Below the pieces are notes generated by a model that saw only the letters and a program-made list of their open reading frames with translations, had not been told where the DNA came from and made no database searches. 50,909 nt of DNA from a bacterium HR17 (GTDB lineage: Bacteria; Armatimonadota; Fervidibacteria; Fervidibacterales; Fervidibacteraceae): contig BEHT01000026.1 of NCBI GenBank assembly GCA_002898575.1, positions 1-50,909 on the forward strand. Reading direction: 5' to 3'. The stretch's first letter is position 1, and each line of letters begins with the position of its first letter. Shown here piece after piece: positions 16,969-25,781 of the stretch. The position numbers and the translations under genes were made by a program.

Positions 16969-17729
16969 CGGCGATGCCCGTCCGCTTGTGGCTGACTTGC
17001 CCTGCCGATGTAATGCCACCGATGCTGGCGCGGCTACAGTGGTTGGGCGTTCGGCGCCTGCAACGCTACTTGTATGGACCACTTTGTCGCGTGTCCGCGT
17101 TGCTGCCAGACACAACCGACACGCCCTTGCGAGTCCATTGGCTCTGGGAACAAGGGCGCCAGCAAGGTCTCACAGTGTATCTTTACGCCGGCAACGACAC
17201 CGACTTGCCCTTCGCACTGCCGTTCCTGCCGCCTTTGCGGACCGAACAGGGTGTGTTCGGTTCCATCCGCCACCCGACGACGCAGTTGTGCCTCGCGTTG
17301 CTGCAAGCCGTCGGGCTTGACGCCAAACGCGTGTTGGACATTGGCACGGGGACCGGCGTCCTTGCCGTCGCCGCCCTCGCGGGAGGTGCGAGGCAAGTTA
17401 TCGCGACCGACATCGCTTCCACTGCCGCCCGGCTCGCCGCTTTCAACCTTGCCCGCTATCCGTCCGAGCGGTGGGCAGTGGTCGTTTGCGACCTCGCCAG
17501 TGCGCTGCGAGGGTGCTTTGACCTCGTTTGCTGCAACATCAGCGCCGATGTGTTGCCACCGCTGTTATCCCACCTGCAGCACGACCTTGCGTGCGACGCC
17601 CTCATCGTTTCAGGGTTCACCGCGCCAGAGTGGCGGTCGGTGCGTCGGTGGCTGCGGTCACGCGGATGGTGCGTGGACCAATGGCGGTTCCTCAACGGGT
17701 GGCTCGCCGCCTTTGCGCGGCGATTGTGA
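16965..17729 (+). CDS. SAM-dependent methyltransferase, ribosomal protein L11 methyltransferase (PrmA)-like
   Basis: 254 aa from the GTG overlapping the previous stop; an ATG three codons later is an alternative. PrmA trimethylates ribosomal protein L11. Seen: the substrate-side signature GVFGSIRHPTTQLCLALLQ (PrmA usually has AFGTGxHxTT), the SAM loop VLDIGTGTGVLAVAAL, the acidic IATDI, and DLVCCNISADVL. PrmA has N-I-L-A at that last site, so N-I-S-A is a close match. The N-terminal domain is divergent and short, so the target protein could differ. The last 38 bp overlap the glycosidase gene on the other strand. Confidence 0.75.
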   Translation: MTAMPVRLWLTCPADVMPPMLARLQWLGVRRLQRYLYGPLCRVSALLPDTTDTPLRVHWLWEQGRQQGLTVYLYAGNDTDLPFALPFLPPLRTEQGVFGSIRHPTTQLCLALLQAVGLDAKRVLDIGTGTGVLAVAALAGGARQVIATDIASTAARLAAFNLARYPSERWAVVVCDLASALRGCFDLVCCNISADVLPPLLSHLQHDLACDALIVSGFTAPEWRSVRRWLRSRGWCVDQWRFLNGWLAAFARRL

Positions 17730-19764
17730 CGAACAATGGCTCTTCGGTAAGGGTGAGCGTCAATTGCCCTCTAACTGGGCGCATTGGCTGGCTGTTGCCC
17801 ATTAAGTCGGTGACGGTGACGACTGACGCTGTGACGGGCACCGTGACTCGGCGCTCGCCTTGCGTCGCCCAAAGGGTCCACACCTCGCCTGTCGCATCGC
17901 CAAACACGAGGCAAACCGCTCCGTCGCCGACTGCCGCTTGCCGCAGGAACCGTTTGCGGGCAAGCATCCGCACCATCGTGTTGAACGCCGCGTAACCGAC
18001 CTTCGGCGAGTGGTCAAAGCGGATAAGCCCAAAATTGAACTCGTTGTAGGTCGGGTCGTCACCGTCGTCCTGAAAGTCGTAGACGAACACCCGCTCAATG
18101 AACGGCAGCGTCAGCGCCCACAAAAAGGTGCGCACGATGTATGCCGCCGAAAGCCATTGGGGCGTCCCGCCCGTGATATGGGTCGGGTAGCCGAACTCCG
18201 TCAGCCACACCTTTAAGTGCCCCGCACCGTATTTGTCCAACAGCGCTTTGAGCCGCTGCATTTCGCCGACGAAGTCACTGGCTTCAGGAGAACGCGGGTA
18301 ACGGTAAGGGTGTACGGAGAGGGCGTCCATGAACTTGCCGCCGTCCCGCTGCAACACGGCTTCAATGAAGCCCAAATCGGTCCCAGCGGTGCAGACACCG
18401 ACGACTGTCGCCTGCGGGTCAACGGACTTAACGGTCGTGTAGACAGTTTTGAGCAGCGCAGTGTAATCGGCGGGATTGGGCTTTGGCTGCCAAAAGCCGA
18501 TGTTGGGTTCGTTCCACACTTCCCAGTGGCGGCAAATGCGCCCGTAGCGCTCTATCAACGCGCGGCAATAGCGGGCAAACGCCTCGCGCCCGGCGTCGGT
18601 GTGCGGAGCGACCCCGTTATCGTAATGGCGGTTGGCGTAGTTGAAGATGATGAGGGGACGAATGCCTGACTCGCCCGCCGCCCGCATGTAAGCGTCGTAG
18701 TAGGTGGGAAAGATGAACTTCCCCTGCTCCCGTTCCACTTCGCTCCAGTAGAGTTCATCGCGGAGCCATGCGGCGCCCATGCGGCGCATGAGGTCCAGCG
18801 TATCAGGCACCTTGTGCTTGAACTGCCCAAAGTGGGTGCAGACGCCAAAAGGGCTGTCCTCACCAATCGGGGCAGGTTCAGGAAGCCAACAGACGGACAC
18901 AAGGCGCGTGGCAGACGGGCGCTCAGGTGTCAAGGCGGTCAGTTGAATCGCCACAAAATGCACGCCAAACCGGATGGGGTGTAACGCTATTGTGCGCTCA
19001 ACGGGTTTACCAGGTGTCACCGTCACCTCGCTCCGCCACAACGACCGCACCGGTTCCTCGCGGTGGTTGAGCAATTGAACGCTCACCGCAACGGTCACGG
19101 GAGCGTTTGTCGTGTTGGTGAGCACCAGTTTACCCGTTGGGGGGTCCGTAGCGCCCCAGAAGTAACCCCAACGGCGAGCGGGCACAAATTGGGCGTTGAC
19201 AGGCGGTTGCACTTCCTCGCCGTAATGGGCGCTCACGGCGTCAAAGGCGACGACGCCTTCAGACGGGCGGACGAGGCTGTCAAGGACGAGGCTGAAGAAG
19301 GTGACGGGAAAGTCAAGGCGCCCGTTGCCATCACCGCCCCAGTGCCCGTGCGGTGTGTCTAAGTGCGTCCAGAGCACCCGCCAGCCGCGAAAATGCAGCA
19401 CGCCCAAATCGTATTGATGCCATTCGCCACCAGCGTCCACGAACCGGGCGCGCACGATGTTGCCCGAACCGTCGCCCCGCACGGCGACGCTGAACCGGCG
19501 GGGCTTTTCCGTCAGCCGATGAGGTGCGATGACCTCCAAGTATTGCAGCCCGCTGACTTTTTCAAAGCGGTAGTGCAACTCGGCACACCGCTTGCCCTCA
19601 AAGGGGTCGCGCTCGCTCAGTTGCAGCCGCGACGCCGGTTGCACTTGCATCCCGCCCAACTGTAGCTCGGTGGGTTGTTCAAAACCCTCAATAACCGTCG
19701 CTCCGGCGGAGCGGCAAAGAGCCATCACCACCAGCACCCCCAACCATCGGACTGTACCGCCCAT
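17692..19764 (-). CDS. Secreted glycoside hydrolase, clan GH-A (GH39-like)
   Basis: 690 aa from the ATG at 19764, with a GGGGGG ribosome site and an 18- to 22-residue signal peptide (VRWLGVLVVMALCRSAGA). Residues about 25-190 form a beta-sandwich that may bind carbohydrate. The region around 200-290 is Ig-like, and residues from about 300 form a TIM barrel. Seen: WEVWNEPNIGFW, where the Glu after Asn is the clan GH-A acid/base, and WLTEFGYPT, the likely nucleophile Glu. These fit a retaining xylosidase, arabinosidase or similar enzyme. It begins 20 bp after the sialidase-like gene, so both are probably made together. Exact substrate unknown. Confidence 0.88.
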   Translation of the reverse strand: MGGTVRWLGVLVVMALCRSAGATVIEGFEQPTELQLGGMQVQPASRLQLSERDPFEGKRCAELHYRFEKVSGLQYLEVIAPHRLTEKPRRFSVAVRGDGSGNIVRARFVDAGGEWHQYDLGVLHFRGWRVLWTHLDTPHGHWGGDGNGRLDFPVTFFSLVLDSLVRPSEGVVAFDAVSAHYGEEVQPPVNAQFVPARRWGYFWGATDPPTGKLVLTNTTNAPVTVAVSVQLLNHREEPVRSLWRSEVTVTPGKPVERTIALHPIRFGVHFVAIQLTALTPERPSATRLVSVCWLPEPAPIGEDSPFGVCTHFGQFKHKVPDTLDLMRRMGAAWLRDELYWSEVEREQGKFIFPTYYDAYMRAAGESGIRPLIIFNYANRHYDNGVAPHTDAGREAFARYCRALIERYGRICRHWEVWNEPNIGFWQPKPNPADYTALLKTVYTTVKSVDPQATVVGVCTAGTDLGFIEAVLQRDGGKFMDALSVHPYRYPRSPEASDFVGEMQRLKALLDKYGAGHLKVWLTEFGYPTHITGGTPQWLSAAYIVRTFLWALTLPFIERVFVYDFQDDGDDPTYNEFNFGLIRFDHSPKVGYAAFNTMVRMLARKRFLRQAAVGDGAVCLVFGDATGEVWTLWATQGERRVTVPVTASVVTVTDLMGNSQPMRPVRGQLTLTLTEEPLFVTIAAQRRRATR

Positions 19765-19783
19765 TTCTAACCCCCCTTGTTTG

Positions 19784-20749
19784 TCATTTGCCCCCGCGCA
19801 GCCACGAGCGGTCAAAGGCTGCGTGCCGAACGGTCTGGCGACGGTAGGTGTAAACGCAGTGCACCCAACCGTCAGCGCTTGCCAGTAGGCACGGGTAACT
19901 GAACTCGCCGTCGCCGACTTCTAAGTCGCGGATAACCGTCCAACGCTGCGTTTCGTCAGGCGAGTAGGCGATGCTCAGCGGTGAACGCTGATGGGTGCTG
20001 TCGTTGAACGCCAGCACTAACGCCCCGTCAGGCAACCGCACCAAGTCCACCGCCGCGTTAGGGTTGGGCAACTCGGTCGGTTCCGGCGCCGTCCAAGTGT
20101 GCCCGCCGTCGGTGGAAGTGATCCGGACGATTCGCCCGACGGTGCTGCGGCAGTAAGCCACCAAGCGTCCGTCTGCCAGTTCCACGACCGCCGGCTGAAT
20201 GAGTCCGCGCCACTGGTGCAAGACAGCGACTTCGCGCCAAGTGCGCCCTGCGTCCTCAGAACGCCAAAAGACAGGGTGCCAGCGCCGTTCGTCGTAAAGG
20301 GGCAACAGCCATGCCCCGTCCCGCAGCACCAGCGGCTTGGTGCGCACCATGTAACCTTGCACCGCCGAAAGCAACTGCGGCGCCGTCCAACTACGACCGT
20401 CGTCCAGCGAACGCATCGCGAACAACAGTGCCGTCGCCCAACTTTGTCCCTGCAGCGTGACGAAAAAGAGCCACACCGCGCCGTCGGGGGCAGTAAACAG
20501 AACGGGGTTGCCATCGGCTTTGCCAGGCGTGTCCACAAGGGGAGAGGGCTCAAATCGCCACGCGACCGTGCCGTCTCCTTGCGGTTGCCCCCACGCCATG
20601 AAGATGGCTTGGTTAGGCGCTTTTTCGTAGTCGCCGGCGTAAAAGGCGCAAAGCAATGTGCCCCCGCGCGTTTGTGTCAAGGTCGCCGCATGGACAGACG
20701 GGTGCGTCGGTAGGAAACCGGCAACATCCCGCTTGACCAACACCCTCAC
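19784..20749 (-). CDS. Sialidase/neuraminidase-like BNR-repeat protein
   Basis: 321 aa from the GTG at 20749; the GTG at 20743 has better spacing from GAGGTG and may be the true start. Bacterial sialidase-fold enzymes are six-bladed beta-propellers that cleave terminal acidic sugars. Asp-box (BNR) repeats are visible as SLDDGRSWTAP, SEDAGRTWREV and STDGGHTWTAP. No signal peptide is seen, which is unusual for a secreted sialidase. The catalytic Arg triad cannot be assigned by eye, so another glycan-binding propeller is possible. It lies 33 bp after the tRNA-Ser(GGA) gene and 20 bp before the GH39-like gene. Confidence 0.85.
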   Translation of the reverse strand: MRVLVKRDVAGFLPTHPSVHAATLTQTRGGTLLCAFYAGDYEKAPNQAIFMAWGQPQGDGTVAWRFEPSPLVDTPGKADGNPVLFTAPDGAVWLFFVTLQGQSWATALLFAMRSLDDGRSWTAPQLLSAVQGYMVRTKPLVLRDGAWLLPLYDERRWHPVFWRSEDAGRTWREVAVLHQWRGLIQPAVVELADGRLVAYCRSTVGRIVRITSTDGGHTWTAPEPTELPNPNAAVDLVRLPDGALVLAFNDSTHQRSPLSIAYSPDETQRWTVIRDLEVGDGEFSYPCLLASADGWVHCVYTYRRQTVRHAAFDRSWLRGGK

Positions 20750-20782
20750 AGCACCTCATCGCCACAGCGTCGGCTGGCTCAA

Positions 20783-20875
20783 TGGCGGAGCGACGGGGAT
20801 TCGAACCCCGGAGGGTCCTTTTCGGACCCTACCCGGTTTCCAGCCGGGTCCCTTCGTCCACTCGGGCATCGCTCC
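20783..20875 (-). tRNA. tRNA-Ser (anticodon GGA)
   Basis: 93 nt including an encoded 3' CCA. The acceptor stem GGAGCGA pairs with TCGCTCC. The anticodon loop CTGGAAA sits between CCCGG and CCGGG. A long variable arm with GGGTCC/GGACCC is typical of tRNA-Ser. The T arm is CGGGG TTCGAAT CCCCG. Reads UCC and UCU serine codons. Confidence 0.97.
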
Positions 20876-20901
20876 GTTTGACGGGGCGCTTACGCAGGTC
20901 A

Positions 20902-20997
20902 TGGCGGAGGGACGGGGATTCGAACCCCGGAGGAGCGTCCTTTAACGCCCCTACGCGATTTCGAGTCGCGCCCCTTCGTCCGCTCGGGCATCCCTCC
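20902..20997 (-). tRNA. tRNA-Ser (anticodon CGA)
   Basis: 96 nt including an encoded 3' CCA. The acceptor stem GGAGGGA pairs with TCCCTCC. The anticodon loop CTCGAAA lies between CGCGA and TCGCG. A long variable arm (GGGGCG/CGCTCC region) marks class II tRNA-Ser. Reads UCG. It lies 26 bp upstream of the tRNA-Ser(GGA) gene on the same strand, so the two are probably processed from one transcript. Confidence 0.97.
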
Positions 20998-21058
20998 GCT
21001 CAACAATTTTAGCCGTCACGATCCGCCGATGTCGCTCAATCCGACCGCAAAGGCAGTG

Positions 21059-22015
21059 TCACAACCGGTCGGGCACGCGGATGCGTCCGGCTTTGATAGC
21101 AGCCTCCACCTGTTGCAATTCCGCCAGCAATTTCGCTGGGATGCGGCGTTTGAGTCGGGGGTTGAACACAACGCCGACTGCTTTTTCCCGCAGCCCCAAG
21201 TGGACAATGTCGCCCCGTAACTTGCCGGCTCGAACCAACCGCGCTACATACAGGAACCCGTGCGGCACATCTACGACGGCGCTGGCGAGCACGACATCGG
21301 GCATGACCTGGTGCTGGGGCTTGATGGCGCCGAAAGCGTAAACACCTTTGGTTTCACGAGCCGCTTGGAACACGCCGACGCCTGCCGCGTCGGCGTCATG
21401 GAACAGAAAGTCAGCGCCCCACCGAATAAGGGCGCGCCCGGTCTCTTTGGCGGCGGCGACATCTTCAAAGTTACCGATGTAAGCGACCTGCACCTGCACT
21501 CTGGGGTCGGTGCGTTTGGCGCCGGCGACGAACCCCGCAAAAGCGCGTTCCACTGACGGGATTTTCATTCCGCCGATGCAGCCTAACTTCTTCGTTCGGC
21601 TCATCCGCGCCGCCAAGACGCCCAGCAAATACGCGGCTTCGTTAAGCCGCAGTTCCAGCGACGCGACATTGCGGGCTTTGACCCGTCCCGAGGTGATGAC
21701 GAAGAAGGTGCGGGGAAACTGGGGCGCTATTTGCAGCGCTGCATCGCCGAACTCAAACCCATGCCCGATAACCATCCGGTAGCCCCTCGCTGCAAAATCG
21801 CGAAAGGCTTCCGCATACTCCGCCGGCGCTCGCACTTCTACGTGCGTGACGGTGGCGCCCAATTGGCGTCGAATCTGCTGCAACCCTTGGTAAGCCGATT
21901 GGTTCCAGCCCCCGTCGCTGATGGGACCGGGCGTCACGAGAGCCACTTTAAAGTCCTGCCGAGCGGCGATGGCGCCGGTCAACGCCATGCTTATCAGCAA
22001 CACCCACACCCGCAT
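21059..22015 (-). CDS. BMP-family substrate-binding protein (basic membrane lipoprotein/Med-like)
   Basis: 318 aa from the ATG at 22015, behind AAAGGAGGG, with a short signal peptide (MRVWVLLISMALTGAIAA). The BMP family comprises periplasmic receptors for nucleosides and similar ligands of ABC importers, or regulators. Seen: VALVTPGPISDGGWNQSAYQG, the family's N-terminal hallmark with the DGGWNQ ligand loop, and GHGFEFGDAALQIA further on. No lipobox Cys is evident. No ABC ATPase or permease genes are adjacent. Instead it follows the anti-sigma factor gene by 31 bp, which suggests a sensory rather than a transport role. Confidence 0.88.
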   Translation of the reverse strand: MRVWVLLISMALTGAIAARQDFKVALVTPGPISDGGWNQSAYQGLQQIRRQLGATVTHVEVRAPAEYAEAFRDFAARGYRMVIGHGFEFGDAALQIAPQFPRTFFVITSGRVKARNVASLELRLNEAAYLLGVLAARMSRTKKLGCIGGMKIPSVERAFAGFVAGAKRTDPRVQVQVAYIGNFEDVAAAKETGRALIRWGADFLFHDADAAGVGVFQAARETKGVYAFGAIKPQHQVMPDVVLASAVVDVPHGFLYVARLVRAGKLRGDIVHLGLREKAVGVVFNPRLKRRIPAKLLAELQQVEAAIKAGRIRVPDRL

Positions 22016-22046
22016 CAACGCTTCGCCCTCCTTTGCGCATCGGTTA

Positions 22047-23435
22047 TCAGCGGCGCGATTGGGCTGCGCCTTCAAGGAAGGCAAACGCTGCACCGGTTTG
22101 CAGCCAGCGCCCGCCTAATTGCTGGGCTGTGGCGTTCAGCACCTCCGCCAATGTCCGTGTGCCGGTGGGCACGGTGACGGAAGCGTCAGCGAGGGCGTGT
22201 GGGACAAGGAACGCCCCTTGAATTTGCCACGCCAGATGGTAAAGGAGCGCCCACAAGGACCAGCGTTCCTGCTGCAAACTGATGGCGTTGAAGTTGACTT
22301 CGCGACTGGTTTCAATGGCGGCAAACACCAGCAACCATTGACGGTGTTGACCGTTAATGTCAACGGTGAGGGTCATGCGGCGCGCCCCTGCTTGGGTCGG
22401 GCGCGCCAAAACGGGAACGGACGCGGCTTTATCGGGAAGGACTTTGCCCTCCCACAGCAGTAGACCGGGTTGGTCGGCTCCTTGCGAGACGAGGGCGTTC
22501 GGTACTTCCACGCCCTCGGTTGGCTGCACCCACACGCTCACAGAAACCGGTGTGTCCGCTTGCAGGGCAAGCTGCCACACGGCGACGCGCCCGACGCGGG
22601 CGGGTTCAAACCGCGCCCAACGCATCTGCACCGACGGATTGAGCGGTTCCGACGCTGCCCGCCCCATTTGTGGCACCGATAAAGCCAACGGCTGTTGGGG
22701 GGACTGCCTCTCAACCGCCAGTGGCGGGCTTACTGGTGCCCGCATCGCGGTCGCTGGGGGCACGCTGGGCGCGAGAGCAGGGGCAGGTATATCCGCACCC
22801 CTTGCGATGTCTTTGGAGGGGCGGTGTTCTGACGGCAACTGCGCCACTTGAGGGGGAGGAGGTGGGGAGGTTAACCCCGGCGCTAAAGGCGCTGACCGTG
22901 TTTCACTTTCTCGGCGCGGCACCGTCAAGTGAGGCGGTGGCGCAGCCTCGGAACCAGAACGCAACGACCGCCGTTGCAGCAGTTGTTGGCGGGGCGGCGG
23001 TAGTCGTTCCGCTAACTTGGGCGTCGTTGACGGGGGTGCCGGAGCGCGAGCAGGGGGGGGCGGTGGCGGCGGTGCGCTGTGCCTTTTTACGACAAGCGGC
23101 GCAGGCGCTGAAGAGGGCTGCCAATGGCGCGTCATCAGGGGTACCACCACTAAAGTGGCAACGGCTCCAACGGCTACCCATCCCCAACGCCGCGTGACCT
23201 GTCGTCGGCGCGTTTGCCGCCTTTGTAGGGTAGTGCGTATGCGTGCTGGCAAATCGGCTGGCGCCGACGGCGCTTGCGCTTGACGCAGGGACGCCATCGC
23301 TTCACAAAACGCCTCCCATTCACGACGGCAAATAGGGCAAGTGCGCAAGTGAGCGGCGAACGCTTGCTCGTCGTCCGACGGCAGTTCGTGGCTCCAAAAT
23401 TGGCTCATGCGGTGTTGCACTTGCTGACAGGTCAT
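22047..23435 (-). CDS. Anti-sigma factor with zf-HC2 domain, TM helix, Pro-rich stalk and STN-like C-terminus
   Basis: 462 aa. The ATG at 23435 overlaps the sigma stop (ATGA) and has GGGAGG upstream. Residues 1-60 hold a zinc-binding anti-sigma domain with the H-x3-C-x2-C pattern in HLRTCPICRREW, which binds the sigma factor. One membrane helix (WGWVAVGAVATLVVVPLM) follows near residue 85. An external, very Pro-rich stretch of about 180 residues comes next, then a beta-rich domain. The last 80 residues, with TRTLAEVLNATAQQLG, resemble a secretin/TonB short N-terminal (STN) domain. That last point is judged by eye. The layout fits a sensor that releases sigma on an envelope signal. Confidence 0.85.
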   Translation of the reverse strand: MTCQQVQHRMSQFWSHELPSDDEQAFAAHLRTCPICRREWEAFCEAMASLRQAQAPSAPADLPARIRTTLQRRQTRRRQVTRRWGWVAVGAVATLVVVPLMTRHWQPSSAPAPLVVKRHSAPPPPPPPARAPAPPSTTPKLAERLPPPRQQLLQRRSLRSGSEAAPPPHLTVPRRESETRSAPLAPGLTSPPPPPQVAQLPSEHRPSKDIARGADIPAPALAPSVPPATAMRAPVSPPLAVERQSPQQPLALSVPQMGRAASEPLNPSVQMRWARFEPARVGRVAVWQLALQADTPVSVSVWVQPTEGVEVPNALVSQGADQPGLLLWEGKVLPDKAASVPVLARPTQAGARRMTLTVDINGQHRQWLLVFAAIETSREVNFNAISLQQERWSLWALLYHLAWQIQGAFLVPHALADASVTVPTGTRTLAEVLNATAQQLGGRWLQTGAAFAFLEGAAQSRR

Positions 23436-24052
23436 TGGTTTTCGCCTCCCTTTGGACGCGGCGGGGAGAAGGTTTGTTCCCGATGGAGTTGTTGCCAGAG
23501 TTCCTTGAAAGCGTGACGGGCACGATGCAAACGCGACTTGACGGTGCCTTCCGGCACACCCAACACCGCTGCCACTTCGGCGTAGGTCAACCCCTGCAAG
23601 TCGCACAAGACGAGGACCTGCTGGAACTCTGCGGGCAAGCGCTGCAGGACGCGGTGCACCGCCTCGCGCCGTTCCCGCCGCTGCCATTCTTCTGCGGGGT
23701 CTGGGTCGGCTGATTCAAGGACGGCGTCTAGCGTGTCCTTGTCGCCCTCGCTCAATTGCGAAAACGGGGTAGGGCGAAACCGCCGTCGCGCATCGCGGCA
23801 GATATTGACTGTGATACGGTAGAGCCATGTGGAAAATGTTGCGTCACCGCGAAACTGGTGCAGTCGCTCAAACGCGCGCACGAACGCCTCTTGGGTCGCG
23901 TCAGCAGCGTCGTCAGCGTTGCCCAACAAATGAAACGCCAAAGCGAACACCTTTTGGTAATGCCGCTCCACCAACTGATCAAACGCCGATGAATCGCCGG
24001 CTTTCGCCCGTTGCACCAATAGTTCATCGGGGAGGGCTGTGGGTTTTGGCAT
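23432..24052 (-). CDS. ECF-type RNA polymerase sigma factor (sigma-E-like)
   Basis: 206 aa. It directs RNA polymerase to an alternative regulon. Sigma region 2 is near residues 22-90 (FDQLVERHYQKVFALAFHLL, then DAADATQEAFVRAF). Region 4 is near 130-185, with LPAEFQQVLVLCDLQGLTYA and VPEGTVKSRLHRAR, the recognition helix-turn-helix. There is no region 1 or 3, the ECF arrangement. Its ribosome site AGGAG lies within the last codons of the kinase gene. The stop is shared with the anti-sigma start, so the three are translationally coupled. Confidence 0.93.
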   Translation of the reverse strand: MPKPTALPDELLVQRAKAGDSSAFDQLVERHYQKVFALAFHLLGNADDAADATQEAFVRAFERLHQFRGDATFSTWLYRITVNICRDARRRFRPTPFSQLSEGDKDTLDAVLESADPDPAEEWQRRERREAVHRVLQRLPAEFQQVLVLCDLQGLTYAEVAAVLGVPEGTVKSRLHRARHAFKELWQQLHREQTFSPPRPKGGENQ

Positions 24053-24058
24053 CGGGCG

Positions 24059-25759
24059 TCACAACTCCTGATCAGGGGCGACCGGTTTCCCGTTGACGAG
24101 GACGCGGATGCGCCCGCTGCCCCGCACGACGACCGTTTTGCTCACGCGGTCGCCAGGGACATGAACGCCGCGATAAACTTCCCGCGTGCCATCTGCATCG
24201 GTGACTTGGATTTGCACGACCTGCTGGAGTTGCGTGCCGCCCACGACGATGGCGACGCGCGCGACTTTAGCGTCCGGTGGCAGGTCGCGCCAATTCACTT
24301 CGGGTTCGGGCGGTGGAGCCCCTTTGCTGACGATGAGGTGAACGGGCGTATCTTCGGGCACTTGGGTCAAGGGCGGGGGTTGTTGACCGATGACGGTGCC
24401 GGCAGGTGCGGTCTCGCTGAACGCTTCCACGCGTTGACCGACCCGCAACCGTGCGCTTTTCAACGCCGCGATCGCATCCGCCACCTTTTGACCCGTCACA
24501 TCGGGCACTGTTGCCGGCGTAACGCCTTGGCTGACCACGACAAGCACTTCCCGTCCTTCAACGACGCGTCGGTTTGGCTCTGGGTCTTCCATGCGCACGA
24601 TGTGGTCGGGAGGGATATCGCGATGGGGTTCGCGCCGCAGGACGCGCAAGTGTAACCCCCGTTCTTCCAACAGGCGTTGCGCTTCCGTCAACGGCAAGCC
24701 CGTGACATCGGGCACGACGACTTCGCGGGGTCGCGTCCCGACCAAGAGGTAGTAAACGATGACACTGACTGCCAACAGCCCCAAAAACATGCCGCCTAAC
24801 ATGGCGAGAGCCGACTGAGTAATCTGACGCCACACGGGTTTTTCCTCCTCTGCCGCGCCTTCGGTCAACACTTGTGTCTCTGCAGGGGTTGCGGTGGGGT
24901 GTGGCGGGACAGTTGAGATGGACGGCGCAAGGTCGGTTAACGCCAACGCCGCTTGCAGCATGGCGCGCAAAGTGTTCGCCGAATCAAACCGTCGCTGAGG
25001 GTCCTTTGCCATCGCTTGCAGCACCAATGTATCCACATGGGGCGGCACAGCGGGGTTGAGGCTGCTAGGCGCTGGGGGCAGTGCCGTCATGTGGAAGTGC
25101 GCAAACTCCGCCACCGTCGCCGCTTCATAAGGTAAACGCCCTGTCAACATCTGGTAAAGCAAAACGCCCAGCGCGTAGATGTCGCTTTGGGGTGTCGCCT
25201 CGTCGCCTTGAAAGCGTTCAGGTGCCAAATAAGGGGCAACGCGTTCCATCCATTCCGTCTCCACCACGCGGGACGCCGTGAACGCCATCCAAAGCCCGTA
25301 ATCACCCACCTTGACCTCGCCCCGCGCTGTGACGAGGATGTTATGTGGTCGCAAATCCCCGTGCACGATATTGTGTTGGTGCAAATAGGCGAGGGCATCG
25401 GCAATTTGAACAGCCAATTGCAAGGCTTGAGGCAACGCTAACGGAAGCCGCCGTTGCAACAGTTGGGCTAACTCTTGCCCCGCGACCAGTTCGCACACCC
25501 AAAAGAACGGCTGTCGCTCGTTAACCTCCCCGACAGTCAGGTAGCGCACCAACGCGGGATGGCTCAACCCCGTCACCTGCTCACAAGCGTGCTGCAACGC
25601 AACGGTGAACGATGGGATACTCGTAAAAGTTGGGCGCAATACTTTCACGGCGACCGGTTGCCCGGTCAATTGGTCACGGGCGCGGTAAACAGTAAACAAC
25701 CACCCCTCGCCCAATCGGCTGACAATATGGAAGCGCGTGCCAACGGTCGTCCCAATCAT
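24059..25759 (-). CDS. PASTA-domain serine/threonine protein kinase (PknB/Stk-like)
   Basis: 566 aa from the ATG at 25759, behind GAGGGG. An N-terminal Hanks kinase domain spans about residues 10-270, with VAVKVLRP (ATP Lys) and HGDLRPHNILV, whose catalytic Asp is residue 135. The usual HRD is HGD, and the Lys two residues after the Asp is Arg. DYG replaces DFG, and APERF marks the activation loop. A single TM helix lies near 345-370. Two extracellular PASTA domains follow (VPDVTGLPLTEAQRLLEERG and VPDVTGQKVADAIAAL), which bind muropeptides in relatives. A C-terminal beta domain follows. The sigma gene starts 6 bp later, so kinase and sigma factor probably act in one circuit. Confidence 0.93.
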   Translation of the reverse strand: MIGTTVGTRFHIVSRLGEGWLFTVYRARDQLTGQPVAVKVLRPTFTSIPSFTVALQHACEQVTGLSHPALVRYLTVGEVNERQPFFWVCELVAGQELAQLLQRRLPLALPQALQLAVQIADALAYLHQHNIVHGDLRPHNILVTARGEVKVGDYGLWMAFTASRVVETEWMERVAPYLAPERFQGDEATPQSDIYALGVLLYQMLTGRLPYEAATVAEFAHFHMTALPPAPSSLNPAVPPHVDTLVLQAMAKDPQRRFDSANTLRAMLQAALALTDLAPSISTVPPHPTATPAETQVLTEGAAEEEKPVWRQITQSALAMLGGMFLGLLAVSVIVYYLLVGTRPREVVVPDVTGLPLTEAQRLLEERGLHLRVLRREPHRDIPPDHIVRMEDPEPNRRVVEGREVLVVVSQGVTPATVPDVTGQKVADAIAALKSARLRVGQRVEAFSETAPAGTVIGQQPPPLTQVPEDTPVHLIVSKGAPPPEPEVNWRDLPPDAKVARVAIVVGGTQLQQVVQIQVTDADGTREVYRGVHVPGDRVSKTVVVRGSGRIRVLVNGKPVAPDQEL

Positions 25760-25781
25760 GGCGTCGTCCCCTCGCTGGGCA

